A DNA stretch of 64,000 bases from Pseudoxanthomonas sp. CF385 (GCF_900104255.1 NZ_FNKZ01000001.1:712001-776000), one strand, 5' to 3'. Positions 44,411 through 53,698 are shown, numbered from the stretch's first letter. Notes: generated by a model from the sequence alone, not told the origin. A program made the numbers and translations.

Positions 44411-45313
44411 TTACTTGAAGCGGTAGACCACGTTCATCGTGGTCAGCGTGTCGGTCTTCTTGATGTCCTCGGCCACGTCGCTGTTGTGGCGCGCCTGCCA
44501 GCCGGCCTTCAACGCGAGGTGCGAGTTCATCGTCACCGACACGCCCAGGTCGTTCTGGGCGAAGGTGTTGTACTCGCCCGATTCCACCAGCAGCTTGTTG
44601 ACGATCTCGGTGTTCTCGGTGAGCGCGTAGCGCATGTCGATCAGCCCACGGCCGATCAGGCTGGATTCGGTCCGCCCGTCCACAGTGTCGTACGCGCGGC
44701 GGTAGCCGGGGCCGACCTGCAGGTCCAAGTGGGCGCGCTCGTTCTTGATCACCCGGTTGCCGTAGCTGAGGCTGAGCGACTGCTGGCGGCTGTAGGTGCC
44801 GAAATCGTCTTCCTCGTGGCGCAGCGCGGTGTTGATCGTGCCGCGGTCATCCATCAGGTAGGCGCTGTTGGCATTGACGGTGTAGCGGTTGGCGGTGGTG
44901 CGCGTATCGCGGACGAGGCTGCCGTCGTCCTGCGTGCGTGCGTACTCGGAACGCGAATGCAGGCCGAACAGGCTGGCGCTGTGGCGCCAGGCGCCACCAT
45001 CGGTATAGGTCAGGTCCAGCCGCCCGTTGAAACTTTCGGTATTGGTGTTGCCGCTGGCCGCTGCGAACCCCAGTTCGCCGCCGCCGGTCAGCTTCGGCGT
45101 GGGCGGCGGCGGGGCGGGCGGGGTTTCGGGGATCGGACGCACCGCCATCGCCACCACCGGCAATGCGGTGGCAGCGTCCTTGCCGAAGGCCTTCCCGGTC
45201 TTCGTCGCATCGGTCTTGTCGTTGCGCGGGAGCAGGACGTCCGTGGCCAGGGCCGGCGAGGCCAGGGTCGCGAGCAACGCGAAGGTCAGCAGGGAGAAAT
45301 GCGCGCGGGGCAT
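44411..45313 (-). CDS. DUF481 outer-membrane protein (YdiY-like)
   Basis: The 300-residue protein has a signal peptide (LLTFALLATLASPALA), a Pro-rich linker (about 62-72) and a beta-barrel region typical of DUF481. It includes GELGFAAASGNTNTESFNG and GYRRAYDTVDGR segments and ends in a VVYRFK strand. DUF481 proteins are outer-membrane barrels, one of which is salt-induced in Vibrio; the transported or bound ligand is unknown. It is convergent with hemC (7 bases). A near-palindromic site lies 22 bases upstream of the start, suggesting control by a DNA-binding repressor. Confidence 0.85.
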   Translation of the reverse strand: MPRAHFSLLTFALLATLASPALATDVLLPRNDKTDATKTGKAFGKDAATALPVVAMAVRPIPETPPAPPPPTPKLTGGGELGFAAASGNTNTESFNGRLDLTYTDGGAWRHSASLFGLHSRSEYARTQDDGSLVRDTRTTANRYTVNANSAYLMDDRGTINTALRHEEDDFGTYSRQQSLSLSYGNRVIKNERAHLDLQVGPGYRRAYDTVDGRTESSLIGRGLIDMRYALTENTEIVNKLLVESGEYNTFAQNDLGVSVTMNSHLALKAGWQARHNSDVAEDIKKTDTLTTMNVVYRFK

Positions 45314-45334
45314 GGAGCAGCCTCTGGGGGAGGG

Positions 45335-45348
45335 TGTAATCGGTTACA
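45335..45348. promoter_or_regulatory. Operator-like palindrome TGTAATCGGTTACA before the DUF481 gene
   Basis: All but one of the seven base pairs of this 14-base element are symmetric, and the centre is CG. This form is typical of LacI-family operators. It lies 22 bases before the DUF481 ATG. The regulator is unknown. Confidence 0.45.
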
Positions 45349-45449
45349 TGGTAGACAGGGCCCGGCAGGGCCACAACCCAAGTGCTTGTTCCGATTCAGG
45401 TTTGCGACATGGATTGTGACACGAACGGGCCGGGCGGCACCGATCCGCG

Positions 45450-46100
45450 TCACGGTTCGACGGGGTGGTCGATAACGATGGCCGGATCGTCGTACCGGGA
45501 ATAGGTCTGCACCACCGTGTAGTCGCGGCCCTCGTTGTCGGTACCGGCATGGCGCAGCCGCAGGGGCAGGCCACCGGTCCCGATCCAGTACTCGAATTCG
45601 ACCGGCTGGGGCACGGTGTTGCGGACCCGGTAGTGCCTGGCCGACACCCCGTCGATCTGGGTCTCGCCGAGGAATTCCGCCGTCAGGCCCTGCTGGGCCT
45701 GCTGGAGTTTCAGCGGGTCGCGCCAGGGCGACAGCGTTTCAGGGGGCAGCGGCACCCGGGTGGTGCGGCCGTTCACCTGCATGTAGAGCATGTTGCCGAT
45801 GACGGTCTGCGTGCCGGTCGGCAGGGTGATCCGGTAGCGGTCGGGCGCCACGTAGTCCATCTCGCTGGTCATCGGATGGGCGCCTTCCAGCACCATCCGG
45901 GCGTGGAAGCTGCGCGCGTCGAGGAACCGGTGCATCGAGGCCTTCACGTCGGCCACGGCGTCCGCCGCAGAGCCTCGCGCGGGCAAGGCGTCCGCCGCCG
46001 GCGCGGGCACGGCGGTATCCGCGGGGGCAGGGCGCTGGCAAGCCGTCACGGCCAGCAGCAGGAACAGGGACAGCGGCAAGGCAGCGGCGCGCGAAGACAT
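45450..46100 (-). CDS. Predicted lipoprotein of LolA-like fold
   Basis: The 216-residue product has a lipoprotein signal with lipobox VTAC near residue 20. A Pro/Ala-rich linker and a domain with strands such as DRYRITLPTGTQTVIGNMLYM and YRVRNTVPQPVEFEYWIG follow, which looks like the half-barrel of LolA/outer-membrane lipoprotein-sorting-like proteins. Its role is not known; binding a lipid or hydrophobic molecule in the periplasm is plausible. The start at 46100 is behind AAAGG. It is divergent from the WYL regulator, from which 204 bases separate it. Confidence 0.72.
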   Translation of the reverse strand: MSSRAAALPLSLFLLLAVTACQRPAPADTAVPAPAADALPARGSAADAVADVKASMHRFLDARSFHARMVLEGAHPMTSEMDYVAPDRYRITLPTGTQTVIGNMLYMQVNGRTTRVPLPPETLSPWRDPLKLQQAQQGLTAEFLGETQIDGVSARHYRVRNTVPQPVEFEYWIGTGGLPLRLRHAGTDNEGRDYTVVQTYSRYDDPAIVIDHPVEP

Positions 46101-46304
46101 GGCGATGGGCCTTTGGAAGGGGCAACGCCTTGGGTCCGTGCGTTGAGGGCGTCCCGTCGGCGCAAACACGCCGGGACGCCTGGCACCGCACGGGCCCAAG
46201 GCGCCGCCGGCGCTCGTCCCCTGTATTCGCACCAACGTCAGGCGGACGGCGAAAACGGCCACCCGTCGGCGATAATCGGGCCACGCCCCCTGCCGTGCCC
46301 CCCC

Positions 46305-47276
46305 ATGGACAAGATCGAACGCATCACCGCCCTGCACCGCATCCTCAAGGCGGCGCGCTATCCGGTCACGGTGAAGCGCCTGCAGGAGGAACTCGGCTGT
46401 TCGCGCGCGACGGTCTACCGGGACCTCGCCTACCTCCGCGACGCGCTGATGGCGCCGATCGAAGGCGACGGCGAAGCCGGCTTCCGCTACCACGCCGCGG
46501 AGAGCGAACGCTTCGAACTGCCCGGCCTGTGGCTGAGCTCGGAAGAGCTGTATGCCCTGCTCGCGGCGCAGCAGTTGCTGGTCCGCACCGGCGGCGGCGT
46601 GCTGTCCGGCGCGCTGGCGCCGCTGCAGAAGCGCATCGAGGGCCTGCTGGCCGACCATGCCGGCGTGTCGCAGTGGCCGGTCGACCGCGTGCGCGTCATC
46701 CCGCACCGCGGCCGCAAGCTGGACGAAGCCAGTTTCCGCACGGTCGCCTCGGCGGTGCTGGAGCGCAAGCAGCTGCAGTTCGAATACCGCGCGCGTTCCA
46801 CCGACGAGCGCACGCGCCGCACCGTGTCCCCGCAGCGCATCACCCACTACCGCGACAACTGGTACCTGGACGCGTGGGACCACGAGCGCAACGCGTTGCG
46901 CAGCTTCGCCGTGGACCGGGTGGGCAACGCACGCCTGGGCGAAGAAGCCGCACGCGACCTGCCCAACGAGGAACTCAACCAGCACCTGGCCTCGAGCTAC
47001 GGCATCTTCTCCGGCGAACCGAAGGGCTGGGCGACGATCCTGTTCAGCGCCAAGGCCGCGCGCTGGGTCGCGGACGAACAGTGGCATTCGAAGCAGCAGG
47101 GCCGGCACCTGCCCGACGGCCGCTACGAGCTGAAGATCCCCTACAGCGTGTCCCGCGAACTGCTGATGGACATCCTGCATTACGGCGCCGACGCGGAGAT
47201 CGTCGAACCGGCCGTGCTGCGCGAGCAGGCGAAGGCGCTGCTCGAACTGGCGTTGTCGAACTACGAGAAGAAGTAA
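46305..47276 (+). CDS. WYL-domain transcriptional regulator (YafY type)
   Basis: The 323-residue protein has an N-terminal winged helix (ALHRILKAARYPVTVKRLQE, CSRATVYRDLAYLRD), a helical linker and a WYL domain. The WYL region includes FEYRARSTDERTRRTVSP, HYRDNWYLDAWDHE (the WYL core appears as NWYLDA) and a C-terminal extension. WYL proteins sense ligands, often nucleic acids or nucleotides, and regulate DNA-damage or defence genes, but targets vary. No defence cluster adjoins it here. A GATAAT at 46271-46276 gives a likely transcript start about 20 bases ahead of the ATG. Confidence 0.88.
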   Translation: MDKIERITALHRILKAARYPVTVKRLQEELGCSRATVYRDLAYLRDALMAPIEGDGEAGFRYHAAESERFELPGLWLSSEELYALLAAQQLLVRTGGGVLSGALAPLQKRIEGLLADHAGVSQWPVDRVRVIPHRGRKLDEASFRTVASAVLERKQLQFEYRARSTDERTRRTVSPQRITHYRDNWYLDAWDHERNALRSFAVDRVGNARLGEEAARDLPNEELNQHLASSYGIFSGEPKGWATILFSAKAARWVADEQWHSKQQGRHLPDGRYELKIPYSVSRELLMDILHYGADAEIVEPAVLREQAKALLELALSNYEKK

Positions 47277-47303
47277 GGCCCCTTCGTCGATGCCGAGGGT
47301 CGC

Positions 47304-47888
47304 TTACGGGCCCTTCGGCTCCCCGAATCCCGGTGCGCCCACCTGGGCAGGCACCTGCGGCACGCGGACCAGTTGACGGGCGTTGATGCCATGGTCGCGC
47401 GCCTTCTTCACCAGATCCTGGTACTGCGCGTCGCCCATCATCGGGTCGCGGGCGAGTATCCAGCCCATGTCACGGCCCGGATAGTCGATCAGCGCCCAGG
47501 AGTAGTCCGGCGCCACGTCGACGATGCGCCACTTCGCCGGCACCACGCCGACGAACCACAACGTCCACTCGCGGTTGCCGGAGGCTTCCTTTACCGACGC
47601 GCGGGCTTCGCGCACCTGCTCGGGCTGGTCGAAGCCTTCGCGGTAGTGGTAGCCCACGCCGACCTTGTCGGAATCGCGGAAGGCGTATTCGTAGCGCGCC
47701 GCGACATGGCCGCGTTCGGCGAAATAGGGGATGTGTGCCACCACATGCCAGGTGCCCATGAAACGGGGCAGGTCCACCGCCGCGGGGCCCTGCGGCACCT
47801 CGCCCCGGCTGGCGCAGCCGACGGCGGCCACCAGCAGGCAGGCAAGCAGGGCAAGTCGGGCCACGCGGAAGAACAACGGCATGGGCAT
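47304..47888 (-). CDS. Lipocalin-family lipoprotein (Blc-like)
   Basis: The 194-residue product has a lipoprotein signal with lipobox AVGC. The lipocalin GxW motif appears as FMGTWHVVAHIP, followed by strands including GVGYHYREGF, WTLWFVGVVPAKWRIVDVA, YSWALIDYPGRDMGWILAR and a C-terminal helix. It resembles bacterial lipocalin Blc, an outer-membrane lipoprotein that binds lysophospholipids under envelope stress. The start at 47888 is preferred because AAGGAG lies 6 bases ahead; the frame extends to 47912. It converges with the WYL gene, from which 27 bases separate it. Confidence 0.88.
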   Translation of the reverse strand: MPMPLFFRVARLALLACLLVAAVGCASRGEVPQGPAAVDLPRFMGTWHVVAHIPYFAERGHVAARYEYAFRDSDKVGVGYHYREGFDQPEQVREARASVKEASGNREWTLWFVGVVPAKWRIVDVAPDYSWALIDYPGRDMGWILARDPMMGDAQYQDLVKKARDHGINARQLVRVPQVPAQVGAPGFGEPKGP

Positions 47889-48030
47889 GTGGGACTCCTT
47901 CCTCCCTGTCATACGGACACGCTAGTCATCAGGATGCGACGGCGATGTTAACCGGGTATGTCGCAACCCGTGAGATGCAGGTGCGCGAGTGTGACGTCGT
48001 ACCGACATCAACTCACGGGAGTTCTTCGCC

Positions 48031-48345
48031 ATGTCCACCGGGTCATTCTTCTTCGCGCGCACCGCATCACACGATCGTCCCGACGCCGCACTGGATCGCG
48101 TGCTGCGCCGGGCCGTGCTCGCCGGCCTGGCGCTGGTGCTGCTGGTGCCGCTGGCCCGCGCCAGCACCGACGCGCTGGGGTGGCTGCCGCTGTGGCTGGT
48201 GGGCATGCCGGCCGCGGCGTGGTGGGCACTGCACCGGTTCCGGCTGCCGGACGCCGTGCGCCGGATGCGTCCGAGCGGGCGCCGACGCGCTCCCCAGGCG
48301 CGGCGCCTGCGCGCCCGTCGCGCGGCCCTGGCCCGGGTGGCCTGA
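48031..48345 (+). CDS. Small membrane protein of unknown function
   Basis: I do not recognise this 104-residue protein. It has two hydrophobic segments (about 28-45 and 49-66) separated by a short polar turn, and a very basic C-terminal tail (RRRAPQARRLRARRAALAR). That charge pattern would place the tail in the cytoplasm. The ATG follows GGGAG at good distance. It is expressed alone or with the S9 peptidase 76 bases downstream. It is probably a genuine gene on start, ribosome-site and hydrophobicity evidence, but homologues were not identified. Confidence 0.6.
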   Translation: MSTGSFFFARTASHDRPDAALDRVLRRAVLAGLALVLLVPLARASTDALGWLPLWLVGMPAAAWWALHRFRLPDAVRRMRPSGRRRAPQARRLRARRAALARVA

Positions 48346-48421
48346 CCTTCGGCATGGGGTGGCCTCCGGGCCTTGTGCTAGCGTGACACGTTCATGAACT
48401 GCACCTCCGGAGCCACCCCCG

Positions 48422-50527
48422 ATGCCCAGACTCACCCATGCCTGCCTGGCCGCCGGCCTTGCCGTTGCGGGCGCAATGTCCGCCCCTGTCCACGCCAAGG
48501 ACGCTGACGTGTCCAACGACCCGTACGCCTGGCTGGAAGACGTCGAAGGCCAGAAGCAGCTCGACTGGGTGAAGGGCGTCAACGCCAAGGCCGAGGCCGA
48601 GATCGCCTCGACCCCGGCCTTCAAGCAGCTGGAAGCGGACATCCGCGCCATCCTCGACTCCGACGCCAAGATCCCGGGCGTGCAGAAGATCGGCGACCAC
48701 TACTACAACTTCTGGAAGGACAAGCAGCACGAGCGCGGCGTCTGGCGCCGGACCACGCTGGCCGAATACCGCAAGGCCCAGCCGCAGTGGGAGACCGTGC
48801 TGGACCTGGACGCGCTGAACAAGGCCGAAGGCAAGAACTGGGTCTGGCACGGCGCCGACTGCCGCAAGCCGGACTACACGCGCTGCCTGGTCGCGCTGTC
48901 GCGCGGCGGTGCCGACGCGGACGAGACCCGCGAGTTCGACCTGGTCAACAAGGCGTTCCTGAAGGACGGCTTCTACCGTCCTGAAGCCAAGGGCGCGCTG
49001 GGCTGGAAGGATGCCGACACCGTCTACGTCTACAGCGACTTCGGCGCCGGCAGCCTGACCAGCTCGGGCTACCCGCGCATCGTCAAGGAATGGAAGCGCG
49101 GCACCCCGCTGGCCTCGGCCGCGGTGGTGTACGAAGGCACCGCCGAAGACATGTACATCGCCGCGTTCCACGACGACACGCCGGGCTTCCAGCGCGATTT
49201 CGTCAGCCGCACCATCGCCTTCTACAACGATGAGCTGTACCTGCGCAGCGCCGACGGCAAGCTGGTCAAGATCGACGTGCAGAACTCGGCCAACAAGGGC
49301 GTGCACAAGGAATGGCTGACGCTGGAACTGCGCGAGCCGTGGACCGTCGGCGGCAAGACCTACGCGGCGGGCAGCCTGCTGGCGACGAAGTTCGACGACT
49401 TCATGGCCGGCAAGCGCGACTTCGACGTGCTGTTCACCCCGACCGACAAGACCTCGCTGGCCGGGTTCACCTGGACGAAGAACCACCTGGTGCTGAACGT
49501 GCTCGAGGACGTGAAGAACCGCCTGAGCGTGCTCACGCCGTCCGCGTCGGGCTGGAAGACCAGCGCCTTCGTCGGCGCACCGTCGTTCGGCACCATCGGC
49601 GTCAGCGACGTCGACAGCGACGACAGCGACGCGGTGTGGCTGACCGTCACCGACTACCTGACCCCGACCACGCTGTCGCTGGCCGAGATCGGCAAGCAGC
49701 CGGAGCAGCTGAAGTCGATGCCGGCGTTCTTCGATGCCTCGGGCAAGAAGATCGAGCAGCACTTCGCCACGTCCAAGGACGGCACCAAGGTGCCGTACTT
49801 CCTGGTCCGCCCGGAAGGCCTGAAGTACGACGGTAGCACGCCGACCCTGCTGTACGGCTACGGCGGCTTCGAGATCTCGCTGACCCCCGGCTATTCGGGT
49901 GGCGTGGGCAAGGGCTGGCTGGAGAAGGGCGGCGTGTATGCGGTGGCCAACATCCGCGGCGGTGGCGAGTACGGCCCGCGCTGGCACCAGGCCGCGTTGA
50001 AGGCCAACCGCCACAAGGCGTACGAGGATTTCGCCGCGGTCTCGCAGGATCTGGTGGCCCGCAAGATCACCTCGCCGAAGCATCTGGGCATCCAGGGCGG
50101 CAGCAACGGCGGCCTGCTCACCGGCAACATGCTGACCCAGTACCCGGAGCTGTTCGGTGCGGTCGTCGTGCAGGTCCCGCTGCTGGACATGAAGCGCTAC
50201 AGCCATCTGCTGGCCGGCGCCTCGTGGATGGCCGAGTACGGCAACCCCGACACCGCCGACTGGGAATTCATCAAGACCTTCTCGCCGTACCACCTGTTCG
50301 ACGCGAAGAAGGACTATCCGCCGACCCTGTTCATGACCTCCACCCGCGATGACCGCGTCCATCCGGGCCACGCCCGCAAGATGGCCGCCAAGATGCTGGA
50401 GGCCGGCAAGGACGTGCGCTACTACGAGAACATCGAAGGTGGCCACGGCGGCGCGGCGAACAACGCCCAGGCCGCCCACATGAGCGCGCTGGCCTACACC
50501 TTCCTCTGGCAGCAGCTGGCCAAGTAA
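48422..50527 (+). CDS. Secreted prolyl oligopeptidase (S9 family)
   Basis: The 701-residue protein has a signal peptide (CLAAGLAVAGAMSAPVHAK), an N-terminal PYAWLED segment, a seven-bladed propeller region and a C-terminal hydrolase domain. The hydrolase has YGYGGFEISLTP, the nucleophile Ser in GGSNGG, the Asp in STRDDRVHPGH and the His in EGGHGG. The triad is complete, so it should cleave after proline in short peptides in the periplasm. A GGAG site precedes the start. A second S9 enzyme follows 62 bases downstream, separated by a hairpin. Confidence 0.93.
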   Translation: MPRLTHACLAAGLAVAGAMSAPVHAKDADVSNDPYAWLEDVEGQKQLDWVKGVNAKAEAEIASTPAFKQLEADIRAILDSDAKIPGVQKIGDHYYNFWKDKQHERGVWRRTTLAEYRKAQPQWETVLDLDALNKAEGKNWVWHGADCRKPDYTRCLVALSRGGADADETREFDLVNKAFLKDGFYRPEAKGALGWKDADTVYVYSDFGAGSLTSSGYPRIVKEWKRGTPLASAAVVYEGTAEDMYIAAFHDDTPGFQRDFVSRTIAFYNDELYLRSADGKLVKIDVQNSANKGVHKEWLTLELREPWTVGGKTYAAGSLLATKFDDFMAGKRDFDVLFTPTDKTSLAGFTWTKNHLVLNVLEDVKNRLSVLTPSASGWKTSAFVGAPSFGTIGVSDVDSDDSDAVWLTVTDYLTPTTLSLAEIGKQPEQLKSMPAFFDASGKKIEQHFATSKDGTKVPYFLVRPEGLKYDGSTPTLLYGYGGFEISLTPGYSGGVGKGWLEKGGVYAVANIRGGGEYGPRWHQAALKANRHKAYEDFAAVSQDLVARKITSPKHLGIQGGSNGGLLTGNMLTQYPELFGAVVVQVPLLDMKRYSHLLAGASWMAEYGNPDTADWEFIKTFSPYHLFDAKKDYPPTLFMTSTRDDRVHPGHARKMAAKMLEAGKDVRYYENIEGGHGGAANNAQAAHMSALAYTFLWQQLAK

Positions 50528-50533
50528 GCGTCC

Positions 50534-50557
50534 GACGCCCCTCTCCGGAGGGGCGTC
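50534..50557 (+). terminator. Hairpin between the two S9 peptidase genes
   Basis: GACGCCCCTC, a TCCG loop and GAGGGGCGTC form a perfect 10-pair stem 7 bases after the stop. No T-run follows, so it may be a weak terminator or an mRNA-stabilising element. Confidence 0.5.
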
Positions 50558-50589
50558 GCCATTGCATCCCGCGTCCCCGGACCCCATCC

Positions 50590-52761
50590 ATGAAACCGAC
50601 CTTCCTGCTGCTGGCCGCTTCCGTCCTGATGAGCACCCCGATCACTTCCGCCCTCGCCGCCACCGCCACCCCGCCCGACGCGGTGAAGAAGCCGCACGTC
50701 GTCAAGGCCCCGCATGGCGCCGAGCGCAACGACGAGTACTACTGGCTGCGCGACGACAAGCGCGAAAACAAGGAGATGCTGGCGTACCTCAACGCCGAGA
50801 ACGCCTACACCGATGCGCTGATGGCGCCGCTGAAGCCGCTCGAGGACAAGCTCTATAACGAGGTCGTCGCGCGCATCAAGCAGGACGACGCCAGCGTGCC
50901 GTACCGCGAGCGCGGCTGGTGGTACTACGCGCGCTTCATCGCCGGCAAGGATTACCCCGTGCATGCGCGCCGCAAGGATGGCGCGGGCGTGGATGCCGTG
51001 TCGATCCAGGCGGCCAACGCGGCCGGCGACTTCACCGGCGAGCAGGTGCTGCTCGACGTCAACGCGCTGGCGGGTGACAAGCTCTTCTACAGCGTCGGCG
51101 ACTACGAAGTCAGCCAGGACAACACCCTGCTGGCCTATGCCGACGACACCAACGGCCGTCGCCAGTACACGATCCGCTTCAAGAACCTGCAGACGGGCGA
51201 GTTGCTGGCGGACACCGTCACCAACGCCGAGCCGAACCTGGTGTGGTCCGATGACGGCCGCACGTTGTTCTACGTCGACAAGGACCCTGAGACCCTGCTC
51301 AGCAAGCGGGTGAAGTCGCACGTACTGGGCACGCCGGCCAGCCAGGACAAGCTCGTCTACGAAGAGGAAGACGACAGCTTCTACATGGGCATCGGCCGCA
51401 GCCGCGACGACGAGTTCATCTGCATCAGCGTCGAGAGCACCGTCTCCTCCGAGATGCGCTGCACGCCGGCCGCCAGCCCGGGCGTGTTCACCGTACTCGC
51501 TCCGCGCGAGCGCGACGTGGAATACCAGGCCGACCACCTCGGCGGCCGCTGGGTCATCCGCACGAACGCCGACGGCGCCACCAACTTCAAGCTGGTGACC
51601 GCGCCGACCGATTCGACCTCGCGCAAGGACTGGAAGGACTGGATCGCGCACCGCGACGACGTGTTCGTCGAGGGTTTCGAACTGTTCGACGGTTTCAGCG
51701 TCGTTTCCGAGCGCGCCAACGCGCTGGAAAGCCTGCGCGTGATCAAGGCCGACGGCAGCAGCGACTACGTCAAGGCCGACGAACCCGCCTATTCGATGGG
51801 CCTGTCGGCCAATCCCGAGACCGGCACCGATTGGCTGCGTTACGGCTACACGTCGATGACCACGCCGTCCACGACCTATGAGATCAACGTCAAGACCGGC
51901 GAACGCCGCCAGCTCAAGCAGCAGCCGGTGCCGGGCTACGACGCCTCGCAGTACGTGACCGAGCGCGTGTGGGTGCCCGCCCGCGACGGCAAGACGAAGA
52001 TCCCGGTGACCCTGGTCTACAAGAAGGGCTTCAAGCGCGACGGCACCGCACCGCTGCTGCAATACGGCTATGGCAGCTACGGCGCATCGATGGACCCGAA
52101 CTTCAGCGTCACCAACGTCAGCCTGCTGGACCGCGGCGTGGTGTATGCGCTGGCGCACATCCGCGGCGGCCAGGAAATGGGCCGCACCTGGTACGACGAC
52201 GGCAAGCTGTACCACAAGGTCAACACGTTCACCGACTTCATCGACGTCACCGACTACCTGGTGAAGGAAGGCTACGCGGCGAAGGATCGCGTGGCAGCGA
52301 TGGGCGGCAGCGCCGGCGGCCTGCTGATGGGCGCGGTGTCGAACATGGCGCCGGAGAAATACAAGGTCATCCTGACCCTGGTGCCGTTCGTCGACGTGGC
52401 GACCACGATGCTGGATCCCACCATCCCGCTGACCACCAACGAGTACGACGAGTGGGGCAATCCGGAAGAGAAGGGGTACTACGACTACATCCTGACCTAC
52501 TCGCCCTACGACAACCTGCAGGCCAAGGCCTACCCGTCGATGTTCGTCGGCACCGGCCTGTGGGATTCGCAGGTGCAGTACTGGGAGCCGGCCAAGTACG
52601 TCGCCCGCCTGCGCGATCTCAACACCGGCAAGGGCCCGGTGGTGTTCCGCACGAACATGGAAGCCGGGCACGGCGGCAAGTCCGGCCGCTTCCGCCAGTA
52701 CCGCGAGCGCGCCGAGATGTTCGCCTTCATGCTGGACCAGCTGGGCGTCGCGTCGAAGTAA
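50590..52761 (+). CDS. Exported S9A oligopeptidase B-like peptidase
   Basis: The 723-residue protein has a signal peptide (LLLAASVLMSTPITSALAA), the DEYYWLRDD motif, a propeller region and a hydrolase domain. The latter has YGYGSYGASMDPNFS, HIRGGQEMGR, the Ser in GGSAGGLLMG, the Asp in GTGLWDSQVQYWEP and the His in EAGHGG. It matches oligopeptidase B, which cuts after Arg or Lys, although that enzyme is usually cytoplasmic and this copy is exported. With the prolyl oligopeptidase upstream it would give two complementary periplasmic peptidases. A strong terminator ends the pair. Confidence 0.92.
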   Translation: MKPTFLLLAASVLMSTPITSALAATATPPDAVKKPHVVKAPHGAERNDEYYWLRDDKRENKEMLAYLNAENAYTDALMAPLKPLEDKLYNEVVARIKQDDASVPYRERGWWYYARFIAGKDYPVHARRKDGAGVDAVSIQAANAAGDFTGEQVLLDVNALAGDKLFYSVGDYEVSQDNTLLAYADDTNGRRQYTIRFKNLQTGELLADTVTNAEPNLVWSDDGRTLFYVDKDPETLLSKRVKSHVLGTPASQDKLVYEEEDDSFYMGIGRSRDDEFICISVESTVSSEMRCTPAASPGVFTVLAPRERDVEYQADHLGGRWVIRTNADGATNFKLVTAPTDSTSRKDWKDWIAHRDDVFVEGFELFDGFSVVSERANALESLRVIKADGSSDYVKADEPAYSMGLSANPETGTDWLRYGYTSMTTPSTTYEINVKTGERRQLKQQPVPGYDASQYVTERVWVPARDGKTKIPVTLVYKKGFKRDGTAPLLQYGYGSYGASMDPNFSVTNVSLLDRGVVYALAHIRGGQEMGRTWYDDGKLYHKVNTFTDFIDVTDYLVKEGYAAKDRVAAMGGSAGGLLMGAVSNMAPEKYKVILTLVPFVDVATTMLDPTIPLTTNEYDEWGNPEEKGYYDYILTYSPYDNLQAKAYPSMFVGTGLWDSQVQYWEPAKYVARLRDLNTGKGPVVFRTNMEAGHGGKSGRFRQYRERAEMFAFMLDQLGVASK

Positions 52762-52785
52762 CCGCTGCACGCGCGCAGGACCACC

Positions 52786-52820
52786 GAACGAGCCGGGGAA
52801 ACCCGGCTCGTTCCGTTTCG
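52786..52820 (+). terminator. Rho-independent terminator after the S9 peptidases
   Basis: GAACGAGCCGGG (52786-52797), a GAAA tetraloop and CCCGGCTCGTTC (52802-52813) form a perfect 12-pair stem, followed by CGTTTC. Confidence 0.82.
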
Positions 52821-52985
52821 GGTGGCCCACGCCGACCGGCGGCGCTCAGGTCCCGGCGGGCGCGGCCGATAGCGAGGCACGTGGACGGTGAACGGGGTGG
52901 AGTCATGGCAACGTGGGGTGCGGTCGTCCGGTCCGCGCAACTCGTCTTTGCGCCGTCCGCCACCGATTTGGGGTACAAGGTCGCC

Positions 52986-53417
52986 GTGCACGACACGTCT
53001 CCCCCGCCAGCACGCGAGCTTCCCGAGCCCCGGCCGACCCGCTTCCGCTGGGCCTGGTGGTTGCTGGCCTACGCCAGCCTGGGCATGGGCATCCTCGGCG
53101 TGTTCGTGCCGGGGCTGCCCACCACGGTGTTCATCCTGATCGCGGCCTATGCGGCGTCGCGCGGCTCGGACCGGCTGCATCGCTACCTGGTCACGCATCG
53201 GCGCTTCGGCCCGATGATCCACGACTGGCATCTGCACCGTGCGGTGTCGCGGCGCGCCAAGTGGGCGGCCACGTGGACGATGCTCGCCAGTGCGGCGATC
53301 CTGCTCGCGCTGATGCTGTGGACCGGGTCGCACCGCTGGTGGATGGTCGCGCTGCCGATCGCGTGCATGGCGGCGGTCGGTGCCTGGCTGTGGATGCGCC
53401 CGGAGCCGCCCCGCTGA
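52986..53417 (+). CDS. YbaN-family (DUF454) inner-membrane protein
   Basis: The predicted 143-residue protein has three hydrophobic helices (about 26-49, 90-107 and 115-132). It carries the family signature GMGILGVFVPGLPTTVFIL followed by a conserved polar stretch (RFGPMIHDWHLHRAVSRRAKW). DUF454 proteins are small membrane proteins of unknown function. The GTG at 52986 gives normal family length and follows a possible TACAAG box by 6 bases. The ATG at 52905 would add 27 residues unlike the family. Confidence 0.8.
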   Translation: MHDTSPPPARELPEPRPTRFRWAWWLLAYASLGMGILGVFVPGLPTTVFILIAAYAASRGSDRLHRYLVTHRRFGPMIHDWHLHRAVSRRAKWAATWTMLASAAILLALMLWTGSHRWWMVALPIACMAAVGAWLWMRPEPPR

Positions 53418-53448
53418 GCGACCGCCGGCGCGTTCATCGGCCTGTGGC

Positions 53449-53454
53449 TATACT
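53449..53454 (+). promoter_or_regulatory. -10 element of the lptM-like gene (leaderless type)
   Basis: TATACT, 6 bases (CGCGGC), then ATG, with no Shine-Dalgarno sequence. It probably starts the lptM-dapF-DUF484-xerC transcript. Confidence 0.5.
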
Positions 53455-53460
53455 CGCGGC

Positions 53461-53673
53461 ATGAACCGGAATGCCCGTCTTTTCGTCGCTGCCGCCCTGA
53501 TGGCGGTCCTGTCCGCCTGCGGAGCCAAGGGCCCGCTGTTCCTGCCGGAAAAGCCTGCCGAAGACGCGCCCGTCGCGCCGGCGACGGTCCCCGAAACGAC
53601 GCCCGCGCCCACGCTGCCCGCCGAGCCGCCGATCGATCCGGCCACCGTGCCAGCTACCGGCGGGAATGGCTGA
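53461..53673 (+). CDS. lptM: LptM-like small lipoprotein
   Basis: This 70-residue product is a lipoprotein with lipobox LSAC at residues 17-20, followed by the LptM/YifL signature [10 protein letters not shown] and a Pro/Ala-rich tail. In E. coli LptM assists maturation of the LptD/LptE outer-membrane lipopolysaccharide translocon, and it too lies just before dapF. Size, motif and position agree. The start immediately follows a -10-like element, suggesting a leaderless mRNA. Confidence 0.88.
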   Translation: MNRNARLFVAAALMAVLSACGAKGPLFLPEKPAEDAPVAPATVPETTPAPTLPAEPPIDPATVPATGGNG

Positions 53674-53698
53674 GCCGATTCGCGCGCGGGACACGTCC

